DNA from: Phycisphaerae bacterium
Lineage (GTDB): Bacteria > Planctomycetota > Phycisphaerae > Sedimentisphaerales > Anaerobacaceae
Direction: 5' to 3'
Length of the DNA: 44,165 nt
Assembly (NCBI GenBank): GCA_021736645.1
Contig: JAIPFM010000228.1
Coordinates: 1 to 44,165 of the forward strand
Part shown: positions 16,975-25,443 of the stretch, piece after piece
Layout: the number at the start of each line of letters is the position of its first letter
Position numbering within the stretch: position 1 is the stretch's first letter
Notes under the pieces: model-generated
What the model was told of the DNA's origin: nothing
Seen by the model: the letters and a program-made list of their open reading frames with translations, nothing else
The model's database searches: none
Translations under genes and position numbers: made by a program

Positions 16975-19900
16975 TTATTTCACCAGAGATTGACCCAGGT
17001 CAGCTTCCTCGGTGGCCTTATCGAGAATCTCCATGACATACGCAATGTTGTGCGCCCCTTCGCTGCCGTCCTTCAGGACAAATTCAAGCTTCAGACGGGC
17101 AGAGGCCAACAGGTCCCTGGCCTGGGTCACCTGGTCAGGCGAGGCCTGAGACGCATCGATCGCCGTCTCCAACTGCTCGAGCGCGGGGAGGAGTCCGTCA
17201 ATCATCTCCCGGGTGGTTTCCTGCCACGTCGTGAGCTGATCTGCATAGTCGGCATCCCCGTGGCACGCCACGCATTGCTGGCCGCCGGACAGTCTGCTCG
17301 TGAGTGTGATGTCGCCCATCTGAATGGTCTGAGATTCATCATGGCACCCATCGCACGCCACACCCGCTTCGTACATCACATCCGGCATCACGTCCATCCC
17401 TGCCAGGGCCGTGCCTGCGTAGATGACTTCCTGGATGTCGTGCCGCTTGCCCCCGTGACAGGTCGTGCAATTGTTGGAGGTCAACATCTGCGCCGCCATG
17501 GGGCTCTCGCCATGCCTGATTTCTTCATGACAATTCAGGCAGTCAAAATGTCCCTCGGACACATGAATCAGGTGGAAGGCTTCCTGGTCTTCGACCTCGT
17601 CATCAACCTCCAGATGGCAGGCCATGCACCGGGTGCGGGAGACACTCCCGCTGCCCTGGGTCACCTGGCTGTGGCAGTGGATGCATGTCACGTCACGACC
17701 CTCGGTGATAAAGTCCTGGTGGCTGAAGGGTTCGTCCACAAATGTCACCGGCTGGTCCGGCATGCTGTGGCAAATCAGACAGTCTGCTGCGGCCACCTGC
17801 TGCTCGTCCCGGCCGTAGAAGTGACAGGTCAGACAGGTGGTCTTGCTCACGCTGATATGCTGGCCCTGAACGGTCTGACCGTGACAACTCACGCAGTTCA
17901 AGGACTTGCCATTGGGGTTGTCGTTCAGATGTTTGTCATGGCGAAACTTGATCCTGTCATACAGCATGACCACCGCATCGTCCTGGCCGGTCGTTTCGTG
18001 ACAGCCCACCTGCTGGCAGGACGCGCTGCTGATCTCGCCGTGAGGCCTGGTGCCGTAGGACCCCGATACATACTCCACAAGCTGCACCATGCCCTGCGCC
18101 TTGGCAGCCAGTGTCCCGGCCACGCCCGGCTCTGTATGGCAGGCGACACAGGCGATATCCTTGTGAGAGGAATGTTCCCACGACGCATAGTAATCTTCCA
18201 TATTGTGGCAGGACGCGCAGAATTTCGGATGGCCCGTGATCTTCAGCCCATAGGCGCCCAGCGGCACAAGTCCGATCACCGCCACCACCAGTAATACCAG
18301 GCCCACGCCGAATCCCGTGAAGAGAGAAAACATCGGCACAGATCCCAGCCGGGTCAGCCATCGAGTCAGATAGGGCAGCAGGAAGGTCGCGCCCAACAGG
18401 ACTCCGACGATCACCAGCCAGAAGTAGATATCCGCGGTAAAGATACTGCTGGTCCCCCTGAGCCAGTCGTAGCCCATGAGCGCCAGCGCCACGCTCAACA
18501 GATACACGAACAGATCTTCGCGTATGATCAGGAACAGACTGACAAATGCCGCACCGCTGGCCAGGAACACCAGCCACGATGTCTCTGTCACAGGGGCCAA
18601 AATCCTGACCACACAACAGAAACACGCCACCATGGCCGCGGTTTTGTACAGGGGCATGGACCAGGCCTTGGCCCCCTCGGTTTTGGCCCGATCCGTGATC
18701 ATCCCCAACACCACCCACACCAGCGAAAGGCCCACCATCAGGTGGATCTGCTGCTCGTACGGTGTCTGGGTGTAAGCCGCAATACCGAACAACAACGCAA
18801 AACTCATCCACAAGGCCGTCCCCAGTCGCAGTCCCTGATTGGTCCGAAGGCCGGGCATGAACGCATAACAGGCCACCATGGGCAATGCCGCCAGATACAG
18901 ACGAGATACCTCCACAGACCACGCCTGCATCACGGCAGTCACGGCCAGCACCAGGCTGATCAGATGGCCGGTCACCACGGCACTGCCGGCCATGGCCGTG
19001 AATTGACGGCGTCCGAGGGCAGCCAGGGAAAACATGATCAGGACCACGACAGCACCCAGGCCCACACGCACCTCAATGCCCGGGAATACACCAAACACGA
19101 TGGCCAGCGCTCCCAGTGCGAACAGCATGTTGGCAAGACGAGCGGCATCCCGTTCTTCTTGTGCAGCCCAAACCCACCAGTAGGCTGCCGCAAGAATCAA
19201 CAGGCATATACCAACCACCACGACACTGACACCCAGGGCAGGCAGCCAGGCAGCCATCACAACTGCTGCAGCCGTGGTCAGCATGGCCATGGCCTGCGCA
19301 AACCACTCTGATACATCACGCGGCCCGCGGTTCGGACGCCAGGCCATCAACACGGCGGCGGCCCCCACCGCAGTCACACAGGCCAACAGGCCGGAAGCCT
19401 CGCCTGGCCAGGCAATCGTGACAGCCGCGATGGACAGGATCAGCCATGCAAGGTTGGCAGCGCCTCGCAGGATCGGCCTGGCGCTCATATCCGCCCAGAC
19501 GAACAGGAGGCCGGTCCCCACCGCGCCCGCTGCGCAGGCCACCCAGGCCATGATGGCATTGCCAGGCAGCAGCACCGCAGCAATGAACATTCCGGCAAGG
19601 GAAGGCCCCATGGCATAATAGTATGATCTTTCCTTCAGAGAGACACCCAGGTAAACGACCATGGCCGTCACCATCGACGCAGCCGAGATGGCCATGACCC
19701 ATCGGTCATACATGACCAGAAAACACCAGGCAAAGAAGACCGGAAATACAGCCGCCACTGCAATGCGCCTTCGGGTGATCACGTCTCCCAACTTTTCGAG
19801 ATGCACACACAAAAGGCCCAAACCGCCCAGAATTGCCAGGGGCATGGCCAGAGCCCACAGAGTCCCTGAGATACCGGGAAGTTGCCTGCCCAGGCCAAGC

Positions 19901-20976
19901 AGCCCTGCAGAGACAAACATGACGGAGCCCAGCACAAAGCTGTCCCCATGCTCCGCCTGACCCCGTCGCTGCCAGGCGATCAGGGCAAATGTGAGGCCGC
20001 AGACGAGCCCGGCCAGGGCCACCACCAGGTTGCCTGGTTCAATAAACAGCATGGGCACGACTGGCGCAGTGAGCCCCACGGCACCAAAGAAGAAACACTT
20101 TGCCACAACGCGCTCAAGCATGGTCGCGCCTGCAGCGCCTTCCACGGCCCTGTCCAGACGCGCATAGGCAATCCACAACAGCAGTGACACCAGCGCCAGA
20201 TCCAACAGGGGTAGCGGCCACTGCCAGAGTGTCCCGATCAGCGATACACATAGCATCGGCGCTGAACAGATATAGAAGTGCCGAGACCAGTCGCATCCCT
20301 TGTCATGATGGAGCCCGGTGCCCACCAGGAGGACGGCACCGGCTGACGCCAAAGCCCCTACCCAGGCTGTGTCACCGGACCACAGCCCCCCCACCAGGAA
20401 CAGGCTGCCAAGCATCAGGCACAGAGCGCATAGATACGTGTACACAGACCTCTGCCCCTTCATTCGATGCATCATATAAACGCCTGCATAGCCCAGAAAG
20501 GTGAACGCTGCGACGTGCTTGATCAGCCCCGGCTGGCGCATGAGGGCACTGACCTGGACCAGGGCCCACACTGAAAAGACCACCACAGTGATGTTCATCA
20601 GCCGGAATATGGTCAGAGGAAATGACTTCAGCGCTTCCGGCAACCGGGTCAAGCGATGGCCCACAATCAGCAGAAGAACGACCAGCACCACTGACAGGAG
20701 TGGAAACGACGTAACGGGCGCGCCCAGACCATAGCTCAACATAAAGAATGCAACCGCATGAAAGAGCATGGCGCCGTATAGGAAGCCGGCACGTCGCGTG
20801 GTTACTGAGGCAAAGTAATAACCCAGTGAGAACATGAAGACAAGCCCGGCGGTCAGGAATGAGTGGGTCGCATTGAATTCTGTGGCTGCAACGATCAACA
20901 CGAAGGCAATCAACAGGCCTAATCGGTTAAGCGCCTCAGCAGGAAAAACTGATAATCGTTGCCGTTTCACTTGCAC
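16975..20976 (-). CDS. Giant polytopic membrane protein fused to a NapC/NirT-like multiheme cytochrome
   Basis: The 1333-residue protein begins at a GTG (20974-20976) with AAAGG upstream; no ATG lies near. Residues ~15-905 are almost wholly hydrophobic, a run of some thirty transmembrane segments without CxxCH sites, from a family I do not recognise. At ~residue 900-950 it becomes a NapC/NirT-type quinol-interacting cytochrome (VPLGAYGLKITGHPKFCASCHNMEDYYASW, then IACVACHTEPG). Eleven CxxCH sites and one CX4CH (CQQVGCH) lie between ~919 and ~1240. The last ~90 residues are a helical, heme-free tail (DGSEGAHNIAYVMEILDKA). It probably passes electrons between membrane quinone and periplasmic hemes. 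The membrane domain could add sites for quinone or ion movement, but nothing in the sequence proves that. It is the first gene of the Hdr operon, behind a sigma-54 promoter. Confidence 0.87.
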   Translation of the reverse strand: MQVKRQRLSVFPAEALNRLGLLIAFVLIVAATEFNATHSFLTAGLVFMFSLGYYFASVTTRRAGFLYGAMLFHAVAFFMLSYGLGAPVTSFPLLSVVLVVLLLIVGHRLTRLPEALKSFPLTIFRLMNITVVVFSVWALVQVSALMRQPGLIKHVAAFTFLGYAGVYMMHRMKGQRSVYTYLCALCLMLGSLFLVGGLWSGDTAWVGALASAGAVLLVGTGLHHDKGCDWSRHFYICSAPMLCVSLIGTLWQWPLPLLDLALVSLLLWIAYARLDRAVEGAAGATMLERVVAKCFFFGAVGLTAPVVPMLFIEPGNLVVALAGLVCGLTFALIAWQRRGQAEHGDSFVLGSVMFVSAGLLGLGRQLPGISGTLWALAMPLAILGGLGLLCVHLEKLGDVITRRRIAVAAVFPVFFAWCFLVMYDRWVMAISAASMVTAMVVYLGVSLKERSYYYAMGPSLAGMFIAAVLLPGNAIMAWVACAAGAVGTGLLFVWADMSARPILRGAANLAWLILSIAAVTIAWPGEASGLLACVTAVGAAAVLMAWRPNRGPRDVSEWFAQAMAMLTTAAAVVMAAWLPALGVSVVVVGICLLILAAAYWWVWAAQEERDAARLANMLFALGALAIVFGVFPGIEVRVGLGAVVVLIMFSLAALGRRQFTAMAGSAVVTGHLISLVLAVTAVMQAWSVEVSRLYLAALPMVACYAFMPGLRTNQGLRLGTALWMSFALLFGIAAYTQTPYEQQIHLMVGLSLVWVVLGMITDRAKTEGAKAWSMPLYKTAAMVACFCCVVRILAPVTETSWLVFLASGAAFVSLFLIIREDLFVYLLSVALALMGYDWLRGTSSIFTADIYFWLVIVGVLLGATFLLPYLTRWLTRLGSVPMFSLFTGFGVGLVLLVVAVIGLVPLGAYGLKITGHPKFCASCHNMEDYYASWEHSSHKDIACVACHTEPGVAGTLAAKAQGMVQLVEYVSGSYGTRPHGEISSASCQQVGCHETTGQDDAVVMLYDRIKFRHDKHLNDNPNGKSLNCVSCHGQTVQGQHISVSKTTCLTCHFYGRDEQQVAAADCLICHSMPDQPVTFVDEPFSHQDFITEGRDVTCIHCHSQVTQGSGSVSRTRCMACHLEVDDEVEDQEAFHLIHVSEGHFDCLNCHEEIRHGESPMAAQMLTSNNCTTCHGGKRHDIQEVIYAGTALAGMDVMPDVMYEAGVACDGCHDESQTIQMGDITLTSRLSGGQQCVACHGDADYADQLTTWQETTREMIDGLLPALEQLETAIDASQASPDQVTQARDLLASARLKLEFVLKDGSEGAHNIAYVMEILDKATEEADLGQSLVK

Positions 20977-21055
20977 CTTGCCTTTCTGTAATGATCCGGA
21001 TCATGAACCTTGATCAAACTGCGTCATAACGATAAAGGTACGTATACTCCAGTTA

Positions 21056-21071
21056 AGCAAAAGATGTGCCA
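21056..21071 (-). promoter_or_regulatory. Sigma-54 (-24/-12) promoter of the giant-cytochrome/Hdr operon
   Basis: The minus strand reads TGGCACATCTTTTGCT, an exact fit to the consensus TGGCAC-N5-TTGCW with the invariant GG and GC 12 bases apart. It lies 80 bases before the GTG start at 20976. It differs from the promoter at 25254-25269 at only 2 of 16 positions. A 31-bp enhancer-like element lies 117 bases upstream. Confidence 0.88.
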
Positions 21072-21187
21072 CCCTCTGGCAAACTTCATACCCGGCGGGC
21101 ATCACATTATGTAAGATATTGTCAGTACTGGCATTACCGGACACGGCTCATGCCCGGCACTCTTGGTTCTGCAGGCTCGCTGAACCT

Positions 21188-21218
21188 GCGGAAATCCGTT
21201 AACGTGTCGTGAATCCGC
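21188..21218 (-). promoter_or_regulatory. 31-bp enhancer-like element, copy A
   Basis: On the plus strand the element begins GCGGAAATCCGTTAA and ends TCGTGAATCCGC. The outer GCGGA/TCCGC arms and inner CG pairs are symmetric. It shares its left 15 bases exactly with copy C (25389) and all but one with copy B (22761). It sits 117 bases upstream of the sigma-54 promoter at 21056-21071, the usual distance for binding of an NtrC-family activator. The radical SAM stop codon is 2 bases away. Confidence 0.75.
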
Positions 21219-21220
21219 GA

Positions 21221-22540
21221 TCATGTGGACGGCACCCCCATGGCCCTGACCGGCAGCGCAGATTGGGGCACCAGCGTCCGAACCAGGAGGGGTGATTCGT
21301 CTGAGGGTGCGTAGGTGTTTCGATAATCGCCCACCACAGAAAACAGGGCACCCATGAGAACGGCCCACAGATAGCGTCCCTTGCGAGTCAACTCAAGTCT
21401 GCCCTGACGTATCACGAGCACCCCCGTCAAACGCAGAAACAGCACTTCACTGCCAAGGAACATCCAGAAATTCGACCCCACTCTGGATTTCATATCCGAC
21501 AGACTGGAAGAACCGGTAATCAATGCCAGAACAAATAGATAGCGCATGCGTTCACGTGCAGAAAACTGTCGACATGCCATCATGGGCGATTGATCGGACT
21601 CGCACCTCCGGATATAGTCTTGAACGGAAAAGGTATTGTTGTACATGGCCCCCTTGACGTAACTCCATGATCCCGGACCCACCCCGACGTACTCATCGTG
21701 ACTCACAATGTATTCATCAATCATTTCCGCCTGCTTGGAGAAGCACCACACTGAGGCGCACTGGTACTGGCCCGACAGCTGTTCCACAATCAAATCGTAC
21801 GCCTTTTGTTTGTTCAGGCCATGCCCTTTTCCGCATTCTTTCTCGATCTCCTTCTGTTTGAAATTGGAGATCATCAGGGGATAATAGGTAATCTGATTCA
21901 CATCCAATGCCTTGAGGACCTCGAGCTCCTGGGCAAGCATCTCCATGGTCTGGTTCGGGAAGTTGAAGATCATATCGACATTGAGCGTGTCAAACATCCC
22001 CTTGACCGCCTCCAGTCGCTGTATGATGTCCTCGCTCGAACCGCATCGTTTGGATCGATGCATACTGTTCAGAATGCCGTCGTTGAAGGACTGAACCCCC
22101 ACTGAAAGACGATTGACGCCCAGATCCCGTAGTTTCTGCAGGGTCTCGGGCACCAGATGGTCCGGGTTGGCTTCCGTAGAAATCTGACGGATCGGCCAGA
22201 GTGACTTGACCAGAGACACGATCTCCACCAGTTTTTCGGGCCAGATCGTGGGCGTGCCCCCGCCCACATACACGGAGTCAAACTGATAGCCGAGCATAAA
22301 ATAGGTTCTTATTTCTTCTTTCAGGGCCTCAAAATACCGGGCTGCCAGCGAAGGCTCAAATTGGATGCGTACAAACGAGCAATACGGACAGAGCTGGTCA
22401 CAGAAGGGAATGTGAATGTAAAGGAGGTACGCCTTGGAGGTGTCGGGCAGCGGCCGCGAACACTTTGGCCCCGGCTTACAGGTCAAGTAGTGTTGCGTTG
22501 TCCGTGTTACACAGTATCGCAGCAATTGTTCAATTACCAT
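21221..22540 (-). CDS. Radical SAM protein of the HemW/HemN family
   Basis: The 439-residue protein has the radical SAM cluster motif CDQLCPYC in the context YIHIPFCDQLCPYCSF, typical of HemW/HemN-type proteins. VYVGGGTPTIWPEKL, STEANPDHL, LRDLGVNRLSVGVQSFND and VDMIFNFPNQT follow. HemN proper has a fourth cysteine (CX3CX2CXC). Here that position is S-F, so this resembles the HemW/HutW/ChuW side of the family (heme transfer or heme handling) more than coproporphyrinogen oxidase. The C-terminal ~100 residues are less conserved. Surrounded by genes for nearly 50 hemes and sharing their promoter/enhancer arrangement, it probably supports heme supply to the cytochromes (inference). It has its own sigma-54-like promoter at 22630-22645. 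Confidence 0.83.
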   Translation of the reverse strand: MVIEQLLRYCVTRTTQHYLTCKPGPKCSRPLPDTSKAYLLYIHIPFCDQLCPYCSFVRIQFEPSLAARYFEALKEEIRTYFMLGYQFDSVYVGGGTPTIWPEKLVEIVSLVKSLWPIRQISTEANPDHLVPETLQKLRDLGVNRLSVGVQSFNDGILNSMHRSKRCGSSEDIIQRLEAVKGMFDTLNVDMIFNFPNQTMEMLAQELEVLKALDVNQITYYPLMISNFKQKEIEKECGKGHGLNKQKAYDLIVEQLSGQYQCASVWCFSKQAEMIDEYIVSHDEYVGVGPGSWSYVKGAMYNNTFSVQDYIRRCESDQSPMMACRQFSARERMRYLFVLALITGSSSLSDMKSRVGSNFWMFLGSEVLFLRLTGVLVIRQGRLELTRKGRYLWAVLMGALFSVVGDYRNTYAPSDESPLLVRTLVPQSALPVRAMGVPST

Positions 22541-22629
22541 TTAGACATACTTCTAAGGGTCGAAGGGTCAATGCTGTGTCAATTTCACATCTCAGCTGTC
22601 CTGTTTATACTCAACAACGAAAGCACTAT

Positions 22630-22645
22630 AGCAAAACACATACCA
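22630..22645 (-). promoter_or_regulatory. Sigma-54-like promoter of the radical SAM gene
   Basis: The minus strand reads TGGTATGTGTTTTGCT. The GG and GC pairs have the required 12-base spacing and the TTGCT box is intact, but the -24 box departs from TGGCAC at two positions. Support comes from context: it lies 90 bases before the start codon and has the 31-bp element copy B 116 bases upstream, the same geometry as the other two promoters. Confidence 0.65.
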
Positions 22646-22760
22646 ACCCGAGAACCACTCACCACATGGCAGGCACAACACGCTGTAAGCTGTTGTCTTT
22701 AATCGAAATACAAGGCTTCCATCACACCTGGCTTTTCAGAGAAGAGAACGGACTTGCCTT

Positions 22761-22791
22761 GCGGAAAACCGTTAAAGTGTCGGGAACCCGT
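22761..22791 (-). promoter_or_regulatory. 31-bp enhancer-like element, copy B
   Basis: On the plus strand it begins GCGGAAAACCGTTAA and continues with AGTGTCGGGAACCCGT. The left 15 bases match copies A and C except for one base. The right part (GTGTCG-GAA-CCG) matches copy A. It lies 116 bases upstream of the -24 box of the radical SAM promoter, in the 436-base gap between the radical SAM and decaheme cytochrome genes. Confidence 0.7.
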
Positions 22792-22870
22792 TGCTCGTAA
22801 AAAGACACAGGGTACAGGCTGTTCATGCTTTACGCCCTGCCATGGTGTGCGTTGGCCGTGTTTGAAGAAT

Positions 22871-22896
22871 ACAGGGCTGCCGAATGGCAGCCCTGT
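22871..22896 (-). terminator. Hairpin terminator after the decaheme cytochrome gene
   Basis: ACAGGGCTGCC (22871-22881) is the reverse complement of GGCAGCCCTGT (22886-22896) with a GAAT loop. This gives a perfect 11-bp GC-rich stem about 80 bases downstream of the decaheme cytochrome stop on the minus strand. The bases after the stem (ATTCTTC) are only moderately T-rich. Confidence 0.65.
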
Positions 22897-22976
22897 TCAT
22901 GGACCTGTGTTCTACGACATGCCGTTCATGTCATCATTTCCAGCGAGGTGGGCCGAAGACCCCCTCGCGACCTTCT

Positions 22977-25187
22977 CTACTTGAAGAGTGCCATGATATA
23001 GTCGATGACCTCATCGAGAACAGTGGTAGAGTCGTCACCACCCTCGATCAGATAACCGCCTGTTTTTGTGTGCTGATTAAAGGAAACAAGCTTACTGGCT
23101 TCATCCTCGTTGATCAGCTCGGCCCTGTGACATGCACCACAGGCCCTTGAGGCAGGGCCGGTGATATAGACCGGCACATCGCCGATATTTCTGTCCCAGC
23201 CTTCAAGGGAATCAGACCCTGACAACAAACCGGGTAGCGACTTTGACTGATCCGGCACATTATACGTGCCTGGATTGTGGCAGGACTCGCAGTTTGTAAT
23301 GCCATGTGTGGGATACGGGAACCCGATGTGATGTTCATAGTGCAGGGCTTCCACTGGATCCGCGAAATTGACATCGCCAATATCAAATGCCTGGCCCGCG
23401 TGGATCGCGTGGACATAAGAATCAATCGACCTTGACTGCATTTCAAGATGAGAACCGCCGCTCTTGGTGATGTGACACATCCTGCAGGTCACAATACTCC
23501 CGCCTCTATCCGGCGAGTGGTAGTTTGTGGCAAGCGCCTCATGGCAGGTGTGACATTTTTCAACATCCACGATGGGATTGAAATAGCCATCATCAAAGGC
23601 ATTGGCGCCGAGGTCAAAGGTTCGATTGGGAGCATCCAGTGCAAATGTCACACCTGCACCATCTGTCAGTTCCGGCATCACGGCAATTTCAACTCTCTTG
23701 ACGCTGCCATTATCGATCAGATCCGCCCACATGGACAGGTCTGCCGTGACTTCCCAACTGCCGCCCGATGCCGATACGGTCGTCATACGCGGATGACCTG
23801 CATCAGGAATGCCCACTTCGGCTTCCAGGTACCTGACACGGTCCGCGTCTCTTTCGTGCGGCCCAACGATGAAGTCCTTCGTGTCCCAGCCATACAATCC
23901 GACCATCATGGTGGGCACAATGTCCGCCACATCAATCCCCGGGAGATCTGTGGCCTCAGTGGCGCTGAATTGGATGGTCAATTTGTTGTCAGCCACAGAG
24001 GCGTTGTCAATGGTGACGATCACTGCGTCAGAATACTTCAAGTCAGCAGCCGCATAGATCATGGTGTCATAACCCGTGTGAATATCCTTGAACACGGGGC
24101 CCATATCACCTTCTACACTATGGCACATTGCACAATCCTCTGTTTCAAGATCCATGTCGTCATGCATGGGTGAGGACAATAGGGTTCGTAGTGCAAGCTC
24201 GGTAGTTCCATGTTCCTCAGAACCGGTCACTGGGTGACAGCTCTTGCAGGTCTTCACATTAAAGTGATTGTCTGACAACACAGTATCCAGTTTGCCTTCA
24301 TGGCAGGTGACACAGTTCGCCATGGATTGAGGATAAGGGAATTCCATGGCATGCGACATATGCACGTCATTCATGAGAGATGTTTCGTAGGCGTACTTGG
24401 CCTCCTGTTCCGGCGTCAATTCAGCTTCTCCGGCAAGAAACGCGGCAGCCAGGACGGGATCATCCACCAAAAGCTGCCATTCATAATGGCCGCCTTCGCC
24501 GTTATCCAGGTGGCAGGCTTTACAGGTATAGAAATCGCTGGCGGCATCACGATCCACCTGCGCATAGATGTAGCCGTGCTTGAGGTAGGGATCCGTGTGG
24601 CATTTCACACAGCCTGCGTTATTGGCTGCAGAAACGTAGTTCACGCCACCGCCGGTCTCCAGCACGGCCGCAAATGGATATCTGTTTTGGTAGACACGGG
24701 CGGGGAGCCGTCCGACCGATTCGTCCCTGCCATACACGACGATGAGGCCATCCACGGCCGTCACATCCAGGGTCCCACTCTTTGTGCTTGTGCATCCGCC
24801 AGCACCGTCATAGGTCAGAGTCCCTTTCAGCGACAGTCTTTCAGCGGCCGGCTCAAACTGAAAACTTGTCCCGGTATACGGTACAAAGTAGATGGCCAGA
24901 GATTCTACGTCTCTGGCATCAATGGGCACGCCTTTCTTGGTCAGTGTGAAGGTGACCGTGCTCGTATCTGGCGCAGAAAACGCGTAGGCTAAATCGGTCA
25001 CTTGAATCACACCGTCCTGATACAACTCGTCATAGGACGCCTGATGTGCGGCACCCGCATCGTCATGACAGGTGACACAAGACTCGGGCTGCACTTCGTC
25101 GACACAGCTCTGTGCGCCGACAGGGGCCGTCAGAATTGCTGCGGCCACCAGAAATGGTACTAAGACATACAGTTTCTTTGCAGACAT
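22977..25187 (-). CDS. OmcA/MtrC-type decaheme c-type cytochrome
   Basis: The 736-residue product starts at the ATG at 25185-25187 with AAGGAGG ideally placed upstream; a GTG 15 bases further out would swallow that site. The signal peptide ends near APVGAQS. Ten CxxCH sites occur as 6 + 4: CVTCH, CVKCH, CKACH, CVTCH, CKSCH and CAMCH, then CHTCH, CRMCH, CESCH and CGACH. Heme-free beta-rich stretches lie at ~50-190 and ~370-540. This alternation of beta-domains and heme domains is the OmcA/MtrC surface-cytochrome pattern used for extracellular electron transfer. There is no convincing lipobox, so membrane attachment is uncertain, and no MtrB-type porin is in the window. Transcription is predicted from the sigma-54 promoter at 25254-25269. 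Confidence 0.88.
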   Translation of the reverse strand: MSAKKLYVLVPFLVAAAILTAPVGAQSCVDEVQPESCVTCHDDAGAAHQASYDELYQDGVIQVTDLAYAFSAPDTSTVTFTLTKKGVPIDARDVESLAIYFVPYTGTSFQFEPAAERLSLKGTLTYDGAGGCTSTKSGTLDVTAVDGLIVVYGRDESVGRLPARVYQNRYPFAAVLETGGGVNYVSAANNAGCVKCHTDPYLKHGYIYAQVDRDAASDFYTCKACHLDNGEGGHYEWQLLVDDPVLAAAFLAGEAELTPEQEAKYAYETSLMNDVHMSHAMEFPYPQSMANCVTCHEGKLDTVLSDNHFNVKTCKSCHPVTGSEEHGTTELALRTLLSSPMHDDMDLETEDCAMCHSVEGDMGPVFKDIHTGYDTMIYAAADLKYSDAVIVTIDNASVADNKLTIQFSATEATDLPGIDVADIVPTMMVGLYGWDTKDFIVGPHERDADRVRYLEAEVGIPDAGHPRMTTVSASGGSWEVTADLSMWADLIDNGSVKRVEIAVMPELTDGAGVTFALDAPNRTFDLGANAFDDGYFNPIVDVEKCHTCHEALATNYHSPDRGGSIVTCRMCHITKSGGSHLEMQSRSIDSYVHAIHAGQAFDIGDVNFADPVEALHYEHHIGFPYPTHGITNCESCHNPGTYNVPDQSKSLPGLLSGSDSLEGWDRNIGDVPVYITGPASRACGACHRAELINEDEASKLVSFNQHTKTGGYLIEGGDDSTTVLDEVIDYIMALFK

Positions 25188-25253
25188 CGTTTCCTCCTTC
25201 ACATGGTTTTTGTTGACCTTTTATTGTCTAAACATTACCAGGATACAACATAT

Positions 25254-25269
25254 TGCAAAAGATATGCCA
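25254..25269 (-). promoter_or_regulatory. Sigma-54 promoter of the decaheme cytochrome gene
   Basis: The minus strand reads TGGCATATCTTTTGCA, which fits TGGCAC-N5-TTGCW with a single change in the -24 box and correct GG-GC spacing. It is 67 bases upstream of the start codon and 14 of 16 bases identical to the promoter at 21056-21071. The 31-bp element copy C lies 120 bases upstream. Confidence 0.88.
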
Positions 25270-25388
25270 TTCTGAGAAGATTTCCGCATTACATGCAGTA
25301 AAAAGGGGTAACGCGTCTTTTTGAGGCATGATCAGCACTCGCATCTCAGAGGCCGCATGTCCTGGCATTTTGATGCACAGATGGACTC

Positions 25389-25419
25389 GCGGAAATCCGT
25401 TAATATAACGAAATTCCGC
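25389..25419 (-). promoter_or_regulatory. 31-bp enhancer-like element, copy C (best palindrome)
   Basis: On the plus strand it begins GCGGAAATCCGTTAA and ends TAACGAAATTCCGC. Compared with its own reverse complement the pattern GCGGAA-T-CGTTA-T-TAACG-A-TTCCGC is conserved, so this copy is an almost perfect 31-bp palindrome. It lies between the decaheme cytochrome promoter and the end of the response regulator gene (25444), 120 bases upstream of the -24 box. Confidence 0.78.
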
Positions 25420-25443
25420 CACGCTGAGGACAGTCTATCAGGC

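Noticed and set aside
16990..18294. A 434-codon open frame on the plus strand opposite the multiheme tail of the giant cytochrome
   Set aside because: The opposite frame contains twelve heme sites in order. The plus-strand product has no recognisable motif and arises from the CxxCH codon pattern.
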